Below are positions 11,100 to 22,880 of a DNA stretch of 64,000 bases, piece after piece. The position numbers were made by a program, and so were the translations under genes. Position 1 is the stretch's first letter. Each line of letters opens with the position of its first letter. Below the pieces are notes generated by a model, which had not been told where the DNA came from, did not search any database, and saw nothing but the letters and a program-made list of their open reading frames with translations. Source of the DNA: Budorcas taxicolor (lineage: Eukaryota; Chordata; Mammalia; Artiodactyla; Bovidae). Location of the stretch: assembly GCF_023091745.1 (NCBI RefSeq), contig NC_068930.1, forward strand, positions 14,034,262 through 14,098,261. Reading direction: 5' to 3'.

Positions 11100-11350
11100 T
11101 AGTGATCATAGCGTTACAGCTATTGCCATTGACCGCTGCTCTCCGGAATCACCAATAATCAGAGACCACAAGCTGTGTTTGCAGAGAAAGGTCATCATTC
11201 ATTTTTTTCAAAGCATTAATATCTTTTGTTTGTTTGGCTCAACATGAAACAGGAATCGATAGAGGTAATTCACAGAGCAATTAGCCCCTCATCTGTCAAA
11301 CGGCATCTGGGTGTATTTAACAAAAAGACCTTTGGAAAGGTTTAAAAAGG
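11100..11350. other. Candidate conserved noncoding element
   Basis: This non-repetitive block has retained CpGs (GCGTTAC, GACCGCTG, CTCCGGAATC, ATCGATAG, AACGGC), a forkhead-like TTTTGTTTGTTTGG word, homeobox-like AATTAGC and a PBX/MEIS-like ATCTGTCAAAC. It also contains a self-complementary CCTTTGGAAAGG at about 11330. No long frame crosses it. The call is from composition and motif density only. Confidence 0.4.
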
Positions 11351-12419
11351 AAGAAAGTGCCTATACCGTCAACGATTTATATTTTCTACATGACATGTTG
11401 TGTATGTATCTGTGAAAAGGGGGGCCCTGGGACTAAGAAAATATACATAAAGCATGCTATAAATCTACACTTCAGTGTTATGATGTTGCAGTGTAGAGAT
11501 AGACCAAGAAAAGCTCGGATTACATTCTCGCCTGGTTCCTGTGAAGAGGGCAAACGGCTTGGGGTTTTGTATCATGGCCACATGCAGCCTTGATACAGGA
11601 ATTTCACAAAAAGAAGACCTCAAGGAAAAACTGGTTTGGAGAGGTTAAGAATTGGGAAAGAACAAGTGGTCCCTCTTGGCATCAGACTTTTGTGCTGGGG
11701 AACAAGATGCTCCTAAGACCAGCCACTAACCCATTACATGGAAACAGCCCCACCACAACTCAACCTCAGCCATGCCACCCTGGAGTGGACCTATCTCCAT
11801 ACCTAATTTGCCTTTATTTACATAAGAAAGAGAAAATGAGATGCAAATTAACTTAGACTTCAGTATTCAAAAAATAAAATAAAATTCTGTTCTGGCTCTA
11901 TTTTTCTTTATTGAATGTCAGTTATGTGGACTATGGAATTAATGCAGTATCAAAGAGATAGCCTTTTTAAAAAATTCAGCTTAGGGAGTTGTCTACACAT
12001 TTACACAAATGCTATTACTCTCAGCAGGACCAGATGTATTTGGGAAATTTGGGGAATGGTATATTTTCTTTTCAATTCTCTGGCTCTTCACATTTTTTTC
12101 TTGACTTTTTCTGTTTTGTTTTGTTTCGCCCAGTCCTATTCCCTCACTCTTTTTTTTTTTTGTTGTTCGTTTTGTTTTGTTTTGGCGTTCATCCAGAATA
12201 CATCAGCATGACCAAAAACGAAGTGATGAGATAAAATAGAAAGTTACAAAACTTTGCCTTCCCCATGACTCCAGAAAATATGCATTTTGGGTTTTGAATT
12301 TAGTTTTATTCTTAATACCTAGACATTCTAACAGGTTGACTAGCCATCTCTCAGGCTTTTTCAAGATAAGTATAAATGTCTTATTTACAGATTACATAGA
12401 TACAGTTAAATTTAAAAAG
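11351..12419. other. Single-copy DNA with T-rich low-complexity patch
   Basis: No recognised gene or transposon. Between about 12105 and 12190 the sequence is T-rich with TTTTG and TTTG units, which keeps frames of 81-98 codons open with Phe/Leu-rich translation. That is a composition artefact. Confidence 0.45.
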
Positions 12420-12640
12420 CAAGAGACTGTACTGAACTTTGAGTATAATTACAACTGTGAAAAAAATATCACAGTAAAAGACTGAGAGGAAACAATACTT
12501 AAATAATGTTGTCTTTGGATAGAGAGATTATAGAAGTCATTTTTGTTTCATTTAAAATTTCTGTATTTTCAAATTTTCCTATAATAAACATACTACTTTT
12601 TAATTGGATACACTAAAACATTACTTAAATTTAATTAGGT
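12420..12640 (+). mobile_element. Old L1-like 3' end fragment, tentative
   Basis: The order of a short AAAAAATAT stretch, TTGTCTTTGGATAGAGAGATTAT and TCTGTATTTTCAAATTTTCC followed by ATAAACATACTACTTTTTAA recalls a common old mammalian LINE tail. It is heavily diverged, so strand and family are uncertain. Confidence 0.35.
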
Positions 12641-14599
12641 AATGCATACATGACAGTAGTGTCTTATATTTCATACTGATCTCAGATAACCAGAAATTCA
12701 CTTTTTATAAAATTGTCAAATATTCTTGTTAAATTTTGTTTTCATGGCTAGATCTAAAACCAGTTCTTAGAGCCTCATGAAATTGTACAGACCATGTACA
12801 ATTCCAATCTGACTAGAAGATTGAAGTTGAGGACAGTGGGATAGCAGGAAGTAACTCATAGTACTTCTAGATTTATGAAATAATGAAATCCTGTTATAAG
12901 AGAATTTCACTGTCAAATTCTTGGGTTTATCTCATTATTCTGTATGTAGAATTTTATTCTGGAGGCATTGTGACCCAGTGTTCCTTTCCCCTCAACCTCC
13001 CAGTTTTTTGGGGTTTTTTTTTTTTTTTTTCTGTTTATGTCAGCTGTGCTGGAAGTTTCCATACATTCAACACATGTCTTCCTTTATGTAGAAAGGTTCT
13101 CTGCAGCCTATACATTGGCTAATAATTATTTCCCACACTTCCTGTTACTAAAGCAAATATTGCAGTCCAGCAGTTACCTAGGGTCTATTTTGCTCTTATG
13201 AAAATGCTATAATACACGTCAGCAATAATCCAAATCATTCCACTTCCTAAATGGTTATCCAAAAGAAGCTTTTATTTCCTTGTTGGACCATCTTAGGGGT
13301 GGGTCTGGCTTCCATGGACTTTGCACATTCTTCTGATTTGTGAGTCAAACCTGAGCTAGAAAGACGGACTGCCGCCTCCTCCGGGCTCTGCTTAGAGTCA
13401 CAGGGGTACAGTTCATCAGACGAACACCTCATAAGCATCAGTTCTGGCTGCTTTCCAGGGAAAACCATGTCATGCCATTGAGTAACACTTAGGACCCAAT
13501 CTTTCATCCTCCTCCTCCATAACTAAATAGATTGGGTAAAGGTCTTGCCCTGCCTCAAGATAACAAGAAGTTTAAAGAACTTACTTATGTTTCATGTGGC
13601 AGACACTAAGCTTTAGGGAAGTGAACAAAAACAAGATGGTGGCTTTCCTGAAGTTCAAAGGCAGCTTCTGTCAGCAAATGAAAATAGACAATCCTCGTTT
13701 CCCTGAAGGGAGCAAATAATATTGCTAATTAAAAGCAAGGAGATTCAGATGAGAGGGCTGAAAGAAAATGAACCTAGACTTCTCTAATGCTACTTTACTT
13801 AAAACCTGATGATCAATCTAGCGTAAGACTCTTTTTCTCTAAAACTTTTTCTGTGAATGATCTGATAATAAATAATTTTGTGCTTTGTTCAGCAGTTACT
13901 AAACTCTACTGTTACAGTATGAAACAGCCAATGAAATATTTAAACAAATGAGTGTAGACCATATGTCAATAAAACTTTATTATGGACATGAAATTATGAA
14001 TTTCATATAATTTTCATGTTATCTCAAGTTATCATTCTTCTTTAATTTTTTTTTCAACCATTTACAAATGTAAAAACTATTCTTGGCTCACAGGTGATAC
14101 AAAAGGAACCATTGGCCTGGATTTGGTGGTTGGGCCACTGTTTGGCATAGAACTCTCGGTTCTAGAGTTCAGAAATTCTAGTTCAAGTTTGTGTATCAGA
14201 TTCTACAGAATGACAGGCCTTTCTTGGCTACTCTCAGTTCAGTAACCGCTGTCACTTATTATTCAACTACCTAAGAATAAACGTTCTTTTCTTCAATCTT
14301 ATCTTTTGTTATTTCAGAAAATGCTCATGAAACTTTTTAAACTCATTGAATTTAGTAGAGAATCTTAATTATGTGTGACTCAGGTATGGAGCTGAGGGAG
14401 AATTTGCATAACCAGACCAAATTAAACTGCATAAAATCACGTCTTCTGGTTTTCCTATGTTATATTTTTCAGGTAAAATCCTAAGTACTCTAAAAGTCAA
14501 TATCAATTTAAACTACAGTTTATTCAAATAATAATATAAAAGTAATTATTGAATAAATTTGAAAACTTTTTGGTGACAAAGGAGAATATTTTCTTTCTG
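12641..14599. other. Long single-copy stretch
   Basis: No gene or clear repeat in about 2 kb. A T-run near 13008-13030 and scattered AT-rich words are the only features. An 86-codon minus-strand frame at 13247-13507 has no recognisable motif. Confidence 0.45.
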
Positions 14600-14930
14600 A
14601 TGTAAATGAAAATGAGTGCAAACCTACATTTGTGTATAGACCTATATGTAACTGAACTATAGAAATTAAAATATTAAAAAAATATTTTGGGGGAAGTTAA
14701 TTGCTTCTTTCTACTCTTTTTTCTTGGAGAAAGAAAAGGCAACCCACTCTGGTACTCTTGCCTGGAAAATCCCATGGACAGAGAAGCCTGGTGGGCTACA
14801 GTTCATGGGGTCGTCAAGAGTCAGACACAACTGAGTGGCTTCACTTCACTTCACTCTTTTTCTACTTTCTAAATTGTTCACAATGTGTATACTGCTTGTA
14901 TAATTAGGAAAAAAAATATTACAGAAATAT
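14600..14930 (+). mobile_element. Old LINE-like tail interrupted by a SINE, tentative
   Basis: Words left of the SINE (TTTGGGGGAAGTTAATTGC) and right of it (TTCTACTTTCTAAATTGTTC, ACAATGTGTATACTGC, TTGTATAATTAGGAAAAAAAA) recall the same LINE tail as 12420-12640. If so, the Bov-tA at 14723-14852 split it. The match is diverged and unproven. Confidence 0.35.
14723..14852 (+). mobile_element. Bov-tA SINE, 5'-truncated
   Basis: The copy begins at the CTTGGAGAAAGAAAAGGCAA point of the SINE and runs to GACACAACTGAGTGGC with a CTTCACTTCACTT tail. The left arm carrying the tRNA promoter is missing, so the copy cannot be transcribed from its own promoter. A short ACTCTTTTT word on both sides is a likely target-site duplication. 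Confidence 0.88.
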
Positions 14931-16629
14931 ATTTTGCTCCAAGCTTTCAAAAGTATTTCTGTGGACTGACCTATGCTTCTGCAGCAATCTTGGAAGAGGA
15001 ATCATGAAATATACTGCATGATTCATTGACCACTGGAAGACTTTGTGATAGCACTGAAGATAACCTCCAGTGAGCTCATAAAAATAATTACCTGAAAGTT
15101 GTACAAATTCAGCAGTTTTATGACATACAAAATAAAGGAAAGGAAGGAAGAAACAGGCAATAATACAAGTAAGATCTCATTAAAGGGACAGGGACAACTA
15201 TATGTAAAAGAGAAATAATAGTTGTTACTAAATTCTGTAAAATTGTTTCAGGTCAATAGAATTAAATGAGAGAGAGCCAACAAACCCTCCCCTCCTTTGC
15301 TATTCAAAAGAGGAACAAAACGCTAATTACTCTCTGGCATCAAAATCTTATATTTATGACCAAAGTTTTCGTAAAATCTTGCCTTCCTCTTTATTTGTAA
15401 TTTTTCTAATGTTTGAGGCCAAACATTCAACTTTTATTTGTGGAGACAATGTAGTGAGAAGGGATTCTTTCATGCACTATTCAGTGAATTTTTCAACTTT
15501 TTTAAGAAAAGAATCAATCTCAATTGACAGTACAACACATGATTCCTATCCATATATTTATTCCTATTTATATTCTAGACATCATCAGGAAGAGGAAAAT
15601 ATGGCTTGCTTTTTTCTGAATATATAAAAATAGGACTTTGAAAGGACCTTTAAAGAGAACGTCATATTAAATATATATTATTAAGTGATGGTTTTAAATT
15701 ATCAAATACTGAAATAGCTTTATTTACGATTTTCACTGCTTAGAAGATAAAGAAATCTATGTGAACAAAAGGACCAGTGACATCTTAGAAGTAAGATAAA
15801 GACTTTTTAGACATTTGGGTTAAAGCTTAGAATTTAATCATGAGACTTGGTATGTCAATAATTTTAGACTGAAAAGCACTTATAGAAACATACCTGAGAG
15901 AGAGACTATTGTGTGTCTCTGTCCTTCTCTCTCTTTTTTCTGCTTCCATCCCATGGAAACTGAGCTCCCAAGCAATCTACTTGACTGACGGACTTGTAAG
16001 GAAAGAAATTATAGCTGTAGGACCCAACTACTTTACTTCACCTTATCAAATGCACTCACCAATTTATGCTCTTTTTCCACAGTCTGACAAGAATCAGGAC
16101 TGTTCCAGGGCTTTCGGAGCCCTCTTGTCTCTCCGGATGGTGACATTCTATCTTGACAACTCAGATCCAGCCACCAGGTACCACCCACCGGCCACTGATA
16201 GCTTTTCAGCCTGTTCCAGGTGAAACAAGAGGAAGCATGATCCAGATTGCAGTTTGAACTACTCTATATTATGACTCATAAGTTTGCTTTAGTATTCAAA
16301 ACTCAACGTGGTAGACTGAGCTCTGCAGCATAAGCTGCTGACTGAAGGCTTGTAATAAATGAGAGTCTCGGATGAGATGGGGAGGGGGATGGGATTGCTT
16401 CTTCTGTTTGGTGGGGGAGGCCTTCCAGGCACTCAATAACTGTGTGAAGCTGTAAGTGCTAAGTGAGTCGTCCAGAAAACAAAGTTAGAAATTGACACCA
16501 TGGCCTTCCAGGGAAAGTCATGAAGAACTTTGAACTAGAATGGGAGTTGGAACTTGAAACATCAGTAAGTTTGGGGAGGTGCAGAGAACAGGAGAGGCAG
16601 GAGGAAGTAATGAGCTGTGTTAGTGACTA
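14931..16629. other. Single-copy DNA with one exon-like segment
   Basis: No recognised transposon. Within a 104-codon frame (15909-16223), positions 16083-16177 are bounded by a CTCTTTTTCCACAG acceptor-like site and a CCACCAG/GTACCA donor-like site. The frame shows no known domain. I treat it as an unproven exon-like segment, not a gene. Confidence 0.3.
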
Positions 16630-16818
16630 ATACATTGTGTCCCAGGACTTGTGTTGGTAGCACAACATATGTAATCCCATTTAATTCTCACCAAATCCTG
16701 AAGCTGAAACTCAAAGAAAATAGATTTTATGAATATTTCACAGCTAAGAAATATGGGAAAATGGATTGAGACCCAGATCTGCCTCATTCTGAAGCTGACC
16801 TTCTTTTCAGTACACCAA
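16630..16818 (-). mobile_element. MIR SINE, antisense
   Basis: Antisense MIR order is visible: ATATGTAATCCCATTTAATTC, CTGAAACTCAAAGAAA, CACAGCTAAGAA and GACCCAGATCTG. It is an old mammalian tRNA-derived SINE, heavily diverged. Confidence 0.6.
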
Positions 16819-17024
16819 ACTATGTTGAGGATGGTTTTTGGAAGGCAGACTGGTGGGAGCTAGAGTGAAGAGGTGTGAATAAACACAAGCTATAGGATGA
16901 CAGAGCTTCCTTCCTGGAACAGTGGTTGGGATGAAGAAATAAATACCAAATTTATTATTATTTTTTTTTCTAGGAAGAATTGCAAGATGAAATCGCATGC
17001 ACTTGACAAGCATTTATCAAATCT

Positions 17025-17440
17025 GAATTTATTTCCTGATTACAAAAGTATTCCATGTTACTGGTAGGCTAGGAAACTATAGAAAGAATCACCAGCTATA
17101 GAATGAGGATGAGCAACTGTTAATATTTTTCCAATCTCTTTCTTTTTTTCTTCAGATATATACACAGTGCTTATAAGAGTTGAATTTTGCTTTTTATATG
17201 TTTGTATTCTGATGTCTGAAATAACAGTATTTTCTTAGGCTCTCTTTGTAAACATATTTTAATGAATACAAAATATTCCATATGTAGAGAGTACCATAAT
17301 TTATTAAACTCTTATCATTGAACATTAAAGTTATTTCTAATTATTCTAGTTTTTAAAATTATAAATGCTGCATAATTTTGTGTGTAGATCATTTTGTTCA
17401 TTTCTGATTTTTCCTTAAGAAAACAACTTTTAAACAAAAC
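17025..17440 (-). mobile_element. L1M LINE fragment, antisense
   Basis: The order TTATTTCCTGATTACAAAAG, CAACTGTTAATATTTTTCC, TTCAGATATATACAC, TATGTAGAGAGTACCATAATTT and ATAAATGCTGCATAATTTTG follows a familiar old-L1 antisense 3' segment. A similar diverged copy lies near 51085-51500. Confidence 0.6.
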
Positions 17441-17617
17441 GTTCAGTTTTTCTTATTTCCTATGGTATAGAAAGTTCAAATCTAAATATCAATCTTGTAA
17501 CATTCTAGAACCTGAAGCCCAGAGCAGACCCTTGAAGGAATAAGCCAGCCTACCATAAGCTTGACCCAACCATCATCATCACCACCATCTTCACTTGGGA
17601 GAGTTAATCGCCCCCTG

Positions 17618-17703
17618 CATCAAGAAGAGAGAGAAAAAAGCACAGAGAGAGAGAGGGAAAAGAAACTGAAGAAAAGATGAAGGAAGAAGGCAAGAAAGAG
17701 AAC
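17618..17703. repeat. GA-rich low-complexity tract
   Basis: Almost pure purine (GAGAGA, GAAAA, GGAAGAAGG units) over about 85 bases. Mirror-symmetric purine runs can form triplexes, but no function is implied. Confidence 0.8.
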
Positions 17704-17907
17704 ACTGATTTCTTTCTCTCAGAAACAGATGAACTTTCTCTAGGTGGGCAAACTTTTTTTTTTTAGAGCAAACTCCGTGGTGGTCTTGCAGGTGATAGGA
17801 AGGACTCATTTCAGATTTTGTCAAAGTGGTTACTGGCTTTTTAATGTTGAGCGACCTTCAGAGGTGGTACATCTGCTGGTGCATCTCTTCATTCTGGAAC
17901 ATCACAC

Positions 17908-18080
17908 AGTGTCGGAGAGCACCAGGGTTCGAATCCCAGCCACTCACTATAACAGTTCTGTGACTTTGGACAAGTCCTTGAATTTCTCTGAGCCTCAATC
18001 TCAGCAAGAGTCAAAGGGGATAATGATGCTAACTGGGAACATTGGATCATGACAATTAAATCAAATTATGTATCACCAGG
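17908..18080 (+). mobile_element. MIR SINE
   Basis: Clear sense MIR: GGGTTCGAATCCCAGCCACTC (the B box), CTGTGACTTTGGACAAGTCC, CTCTGAGCCTCAATCTC and GGGGATAATGATGC. This is the best-preserved MIR in the window. Confidence 0.85.
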
Positions 18081-19202
18081 CAATCGCACCCCAAGAGCTC
18101 CTTTCTCACTTTCTTCCATGCTTTTACTTTTCACAGGTGGCAGGTAGCTTCATTTTCTTCAGCACATTTTTTCATTTTTAAAACTAGAGTGCAATAATTT
18201 GACAAAGTTCAATGATTTGACAAAGTATCCCTAGGTACTGAGAATTGAAAGGCATTGCCCAGTCCCTTATGGGGATCACAATTCAGTGAAAAAGACAGGA
18301 ACGGTAATGGAGTAATGTGCTAAAATGTCAAAGGGAGAGAACTGGGTACAACACTGTGTGTGTTCCCAAATAAGGGAGGGAAAAATCTATTTGAAGAGGG
18401 TGAGGCAGAGGAATAACCCTTGAGATGAGTTTTATGAGTACACGCTTGCCAGGCAAAGGCAGGAAAGGAGAGTTCCTGGCGTGAGTTAGCACTTGGTCCA
18501 TTGGTGGTGGGGTGAGGGTTACTGTTTGGCATAAGAGTCCTTAATAGAAGCTAAAAGTTATTCAAATGCCACTTCTGCTGCAGACCATTGCCTGGTCCCC
18601 TATACAGGAAACCCTCTCAACAGGCTCAGCACTTTAACTGTTCTCCATTTGCGGATTTCTTTGACATTTACTACTTCCTGCCTTGCATCAGAGATATTTG
18701 TGTACTAATTTTACTTTCATTACACAGCAGAGAAACTAGAGACTGTTTTATCTTGGTATTCCCCACAGTGCATTCAACTTAAAATTATATGTATACGTAT
18801 ATATGAAAGCCAATGTATTTCACTTTCACTCTCTCCATCATGGTGGAGTTCTTGGTCATTTTATTTATGGACTTTACATGGGTGAAAAGAAGCTCGGCTT
18901 TTTGTTATATAGCTTGTTGCATATTAAGCATTGATGAGTATGCTACACCTCCCTCAGTACCCAGGAAATTTGACTGAGCTTGTTTTGTTCCTGCTCTTAA
19001 AGCAGTGATTTCTTCTAACACCATTGATTCTTGCAGAATAATAAAAAAAAAAAAAGTCAAGGTATCTCCTCTTTACTACTCACTCAACTTAGGGCTTCTC
19101 AGGCAGAGGCTGGGGACTGACAAGAAACCTCTATAAGATGTGATTTGCTAAATTCTCGGCAGAGATAGAAAGTGACTTGGATCTTGAATGGTTAAGGGGC
19201 CA
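18081..19202. other. Single-copy DNA
   Basis: No gene or large repeat recognised. Around 18195-18225 a word of ATTTGACAAAGT type occurs twice, 17 bases apart. An A13 run lies near 19042. Confidence 0.45.
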
Positions 19203-20064
19203 GTTTCAGTTCAGTTCAGTCGCTCAGTAGTGTCCGACTCTTTGCAGCCCCAAGAACTGCAGCACACCAGGCATCCCTGTCTATCACCAACTACCGTAGC
19301 TTACCCAAACTCATGTCCATTGAGCTGATGATGCCATCCAACCATCTCATCCTCTGTCATCCCCTTCTCTTCCTGTCTTCAATCTTTCCCAACATTAGGG
19401 CCTTTTCAAATGAGTCAGCTCTTCGCATCAGGTGGCCAAAATATTGGAGTTTCAGCTTCAACATCAGTCCTTCAAATGAACACCCAGGACTGATTTCCTT
19501 TAGGAGGGACTGGTTTGATCTCCTTGCAGTCCAAGGGACTCTCAAGAGTCTTCTCCAACACCACAGTTCAAAAGCACCAATTCTTCGGTGCTCAGCTTTC
19601 TTTATAGTCAAATTCTCACATCCATACATGACTACTGGAAAAACCATAGCCTTGACTAGACAGACCTTTGTTGATAAAGTAAAGTCTCTGCTTTTTAATA
19701 TGCTGTCTAGGTTGGTCATAAGTTTCCTTCCAAGGAGTGAGCGTCTTTTAATTTCATGGCTGCAATCACCATCTGCAGTGATTTTGCTGCCCCCCAAAAT
19801 AAAGTCACCCACTGTTTCCACTGTTTCCGCGTCTATTTGCCATGAAGCGATGGAACCACATGCCATGATCTTCATTTTCTGAATGTTGAGTTTTAAGCCA
19901 ACTTTTTCACTCTCCTCTTTCACTTTCATCAAGAGGCTCTTTAGTTCTTCTTCACTTTATGCTATAAGTGTGGTGTCATCTGCATATCTGAGGTTATTGA
20001 TATTTCTCCTGACAGTCTTGATTCCAGCTTGTGCTTCCTCCAGCCCAATGTTTCTCATGATGTA
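19203..20064 (-). mobile_element. BovB (RTE) LINE, 5'-truncated
   Basis: About 860 bases of antisense BovB, the longest copy here. It starts with the 3' terminus (TTCAGTTCAGTCGCTCAG) and runs back through the reverse-transcriptase C-terminal region to CAGCCCAATGTTTCTC, where resemblance stops near 20064. Divergence from the remembered consensus looks low. BovB is thought to have entered ruminants horizontally from squamates, which is family knowledge and not shown here. Confidence 0.93.
19357..19960 (-). pseudogene. BovB reverse transcriptase C-terminal remnant
   Basis: A 191-codon open frame (19932 down to 19357) codes the thumb and C-terminal part of the BovB reverse transcriptase. It includes the KVGLKLNIQK-, ETVETVGDF- and RRLLRVPWTARRSNQS-type blocks. 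Just upstream, codons for the catalytic YADD motif lie at 19986-19975, but a TAA stop at 19960-19958 cuts them off from the open frame. The endonuclease and most of the polymerase are absent. The product would be inactive. No host gene uses the frame as far as can be seen. Confidence 0.85.
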
Positions 20065-20244
20065 CCAATTTAGGGACATCTTGTTTCTCAGTCTTTTGGG
20101 TTTAGATCCCTTTCAGTCAACTAATGAGGTATACTTACCTCCAGGTCAAATCTGTCAAGAAGATCATTAATATTCACCTTATCCTCTGGCTTATTATAGG
20201 TAGAAATGAGTTATAGTATATTACAACAATTTGTTTCAAAATGA

Positions 20245-20460
20245 CTTACACCTATTAAGCATTAACCATAGCCAGGGACTTTCTAAACATTTTGTCAATA
20301 CTAATTAAATTCATATCCAAAGTGTTTCAATGACTCAGTTGCCATTAGCATCTTCATTTAATAGATGATGAAGCCAAAACATGGAGAACTCAAGTATTTG
20401 TAACTTTCCCATGGATCACACTTGATAAGTGATGCTCTTAGACATAAACCTAGAACAATT
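20245..20460 (-). mobile_element. MIR SINE, antisense
   Basis: The words CCTATTAAGCATTAACCATAG, CATTTAATAGATGATGAAGCC and GTAACTTTCCCATGGATCAC correspond to antisense MIR (end, core and A/B-box side). Diverged. Confidence 0.55.
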
Positions 20461-20494
20461 TGCTATCTAGCCTGGGCTTTTATCCTCTATGACA

Positions 20495-20640
20495 CCTGGA
20501 TTGAGGAAATACTATTGTCTTTATTTTATAAAGAAGGTACAGAGATTTTCATGACTTGTCTAAATCTATACACTGGAAAAAGGCAGAGCCAGGATTTGGA
20601 GCCCAGTCCATCCAGCTCTAAAGCTGAGTCTGAATCTTTC
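20495..20640 (-). mobile_element. MIR SINE fragment, antisense
   Basis: TTATTTTATAAAGAAGGTACAG, GACTTGTCTAAATC, GGCAGAGCCAGGATTTGGAG and CTGAGTCTGAATC follow the antisense MIR core and promoter end. It is a second MIR close to the one at 20245. Confidence 0.5.
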
Positions 20641-22079
20641 TGGTTCTCACTCTTGGTCAAGGTTTATAACACTTTTGGTTATAACTACATGGTACCTTCT
20701 CCTACCTATGGGATTTATCAGGAGGGCTTCCTAGGTTGAGGAAGATGAGAACAAGGTGGCTTTTTGAAGTCAGTCTAGAAGTCATTGATTGAGGTCAACT
20801 GAAAGAGGCTGGGATAACCATATGAGTGATTTAATTTCAGGGTATTTGAACTATTTGGGATGTTTCCTATAGGATCTGTTGAAGATGACTTACCCCACTA
20901 TACTGTGCAGCGAAAACTATAGTCACTTTACTATATTTTGTTACGGTCCAGGCTTGAGGCTGTAGTTCTGGACAAAAGGAGTCGAGAATCCAGGTCAAAG
21001 AGCAAGAAAGGGGATAAAGGTACAGAGCACAGAATACCAAGATCACATTCATCTTTTGAAATACTGAATGGATACACATCAAAGACAAAGGAAGCCATGG
21101 ATGGTTCATTTCCAGAACCAAGGCTGGTGTAGGCATCCGAACCCATAGGCCAAAATAAGCAGAGCCCTCTAAAGACAAGTAGAAGTGAATGCTGGTCTGG
21201 ATTGTGAGATCAGAGTTGAGTTCAGTAGGAAATAGGTGGAAAATAAAAGTGGTCGATTGAGTGCTACTGGTGTAACCTATTGTTCTGGAACCCTAAATGG
21301 ACAGCCCCCTGTTTTTTCATTATGGTGGCTGTGTTTATACCCATCAAAATCGTGGAGTCTTGAAAATGGACTGATGAATCACCACAGGAAGCTTCTGCTA
21401 ATTAACCTGAAGTATCTATTTTATGTGTTTCTTTCCTTCAATGAAATAGGATGAAATGACTGTGTTGTCTTTTCGTTCTCTGAGGTACCAAAAGAGACAG
21501 CAGGATGTATAAAGTATTTCTTCTCTATTTTGAGAATAAAATCAGTGGTATGTGTTTATTTACAGATGGTTCTTAACAGTTGTCCCTTTTAAATGAAACC
21601 TGATGATTGGAAGTGATTGTACTTAATGGCAGTGAGTTCTGCCAAATAAATAATGCTCTAGAGAAGCAAATATATGTAATTAAATTTGACAAAGTAGTCA
21701 TGGTTTGCTTTGGAATCATCAACAGCTACTTATATGACAATTAACCCTCTAACAGTCTCTTTAGGTCTTTCTGTTGCCTATATGAGATTATTAAGCCAGT
21801 CAGAAGGTGATTAGTTTGGTCAGACTGACAGTACAATGGATGCCTTAGCAGTAAAGTTGGTTTATCAAATAACCTTAAATGGGTTAAGAAACAAAACAAG
21901 TTCTTTTTGCTGTTGTTTTACTTTGTTTTCCAACTCTGATTTTCAACCATGCTATGCCCAAAACTCCCTTTTCCATTCTTGAAAAATAACTTGGCAGGGC
22001 TCTATAGCTTTCTAGTCCTTCTCAGATATAAAGACTCAGTGTAGTCTATTTTGAAACTAAAATCTCATATTGGATTCAA
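20641..22079. other. Single-copy DNA with a conserved-looking block
   Basis: No gene or large repeat recognised. The segment 21560-21830 is non-repetitive, moderately AT-rich and contains TGATTGGAAGTGATTG, AATAAATAATG and GTAATTAAATTTG words reminiscent of enhancers. A 103-codon minus-strand frame at 20867-21178 has no recognised domain. Confidence 0.35.
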
Positions 22080-22874
22080 ATTTCTTCTCTTGGAACCCTC
22101 TTACACTGTTGGTGGGAATGTAAATTGGTACAGCTACTATGGAGAAAGATACAGAGGTTCCTTAAAAAACTAAAAGTAAAGTAAACATATGACCCTGCAA
22201 TGCCACTCCTGGGGACATATCCAGATAAAAACATGATCCGAAAGTATACATGCACTGCAGCGGTCATTGCGGCACTGTTTCCAATAGCCACAGCATGGAA
22301 GCAGCCTAAATATCCATTGAGAGAGGAATGGATACATACATACAGTGCAGCGTCTATATACACAATGGAGCACTACCGATGCATTAAAGAGAACGAAACG
22401 ATACCATTTGCAGCAACACAGACGGACTTAGAGAGTGTCATACTGAGTGAAGTCAGACAGAGAAGAAGTGTTGTATGATAGCCCTTATGTGTGGACCCTT
22501 AAAAGAAATAATACAAGTGAACTTACTTATAAAACAGAAAGAGACTCACAGACTTACGGTTGCCAGAAGGAAGGGATAGGTAGAGGGTTGGGGAAGGTCA
22601 TGTACACACTGCTATATTGAAAATGGATAACCAACAAGGACCTACTGTACAGCACTGGGAACTCTCCTCAATGTTATGTGCCAGCCTGGATGGGAGGGAA
22701 GTTTGGGGGAGAATGGATACATACACACACATACACACATACACACACACACACGCACACACACATACATGGATATATATGGCTGAATCCCTTCGCTGTA
22801 CACCTGAAACTACCACAATATTGTTCATTGGCTATGCCCCAATACAAAATAATAAGTTTAAGGTTAAAAAAAAA
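22080..22874 (+). mobile_element. Ruminant L1 3' end
   Basis: Sense L1 from the ORF2 end through the 3' UTR: CACTGTTGGTGGGAATGTAAA, CCATTTGCAGCAACACAGACGG, CAACAAGGACCTACTGTACAG and ACACCTGAAACTACCACAATA, ending in a poly-A tail at about 22866-22880. About 795 bases remain of a ~6-8 kb element. Several CpGs survive, which suggests it is not very old. An internal TACACA/CA expansion lies at 22718-22772. Confidence 0.9.
22718..22772. repeat. TACACA/CA simple repeat inside L1
   Basis: Alternating ATACACACAC units lie within the L1 3' UTR, ahead of GGATATATATGG. Probably variable in length. Confidence 0.85.
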
Positions 22875-22880
22875 AAACAG

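Noticed and set aside
11915..12234. Phe-rich plus-strand frames of 98 and 81 codons
   Set aside because: Caused by the T-rich low-complexity run at 12105-12190.
19313..20170. Plus-strand frames of 189 and 95 codons across the BovB
   Set aside because: They are the antisense shadow of the minus-strand BovB reverse-transcriptase frame.
20867..21178. 103-codon minus-strand frame as a membrane protein gene
   Set aside because: No recognised domain. Overlapping frames on the other strand are also open, as expected by chance.
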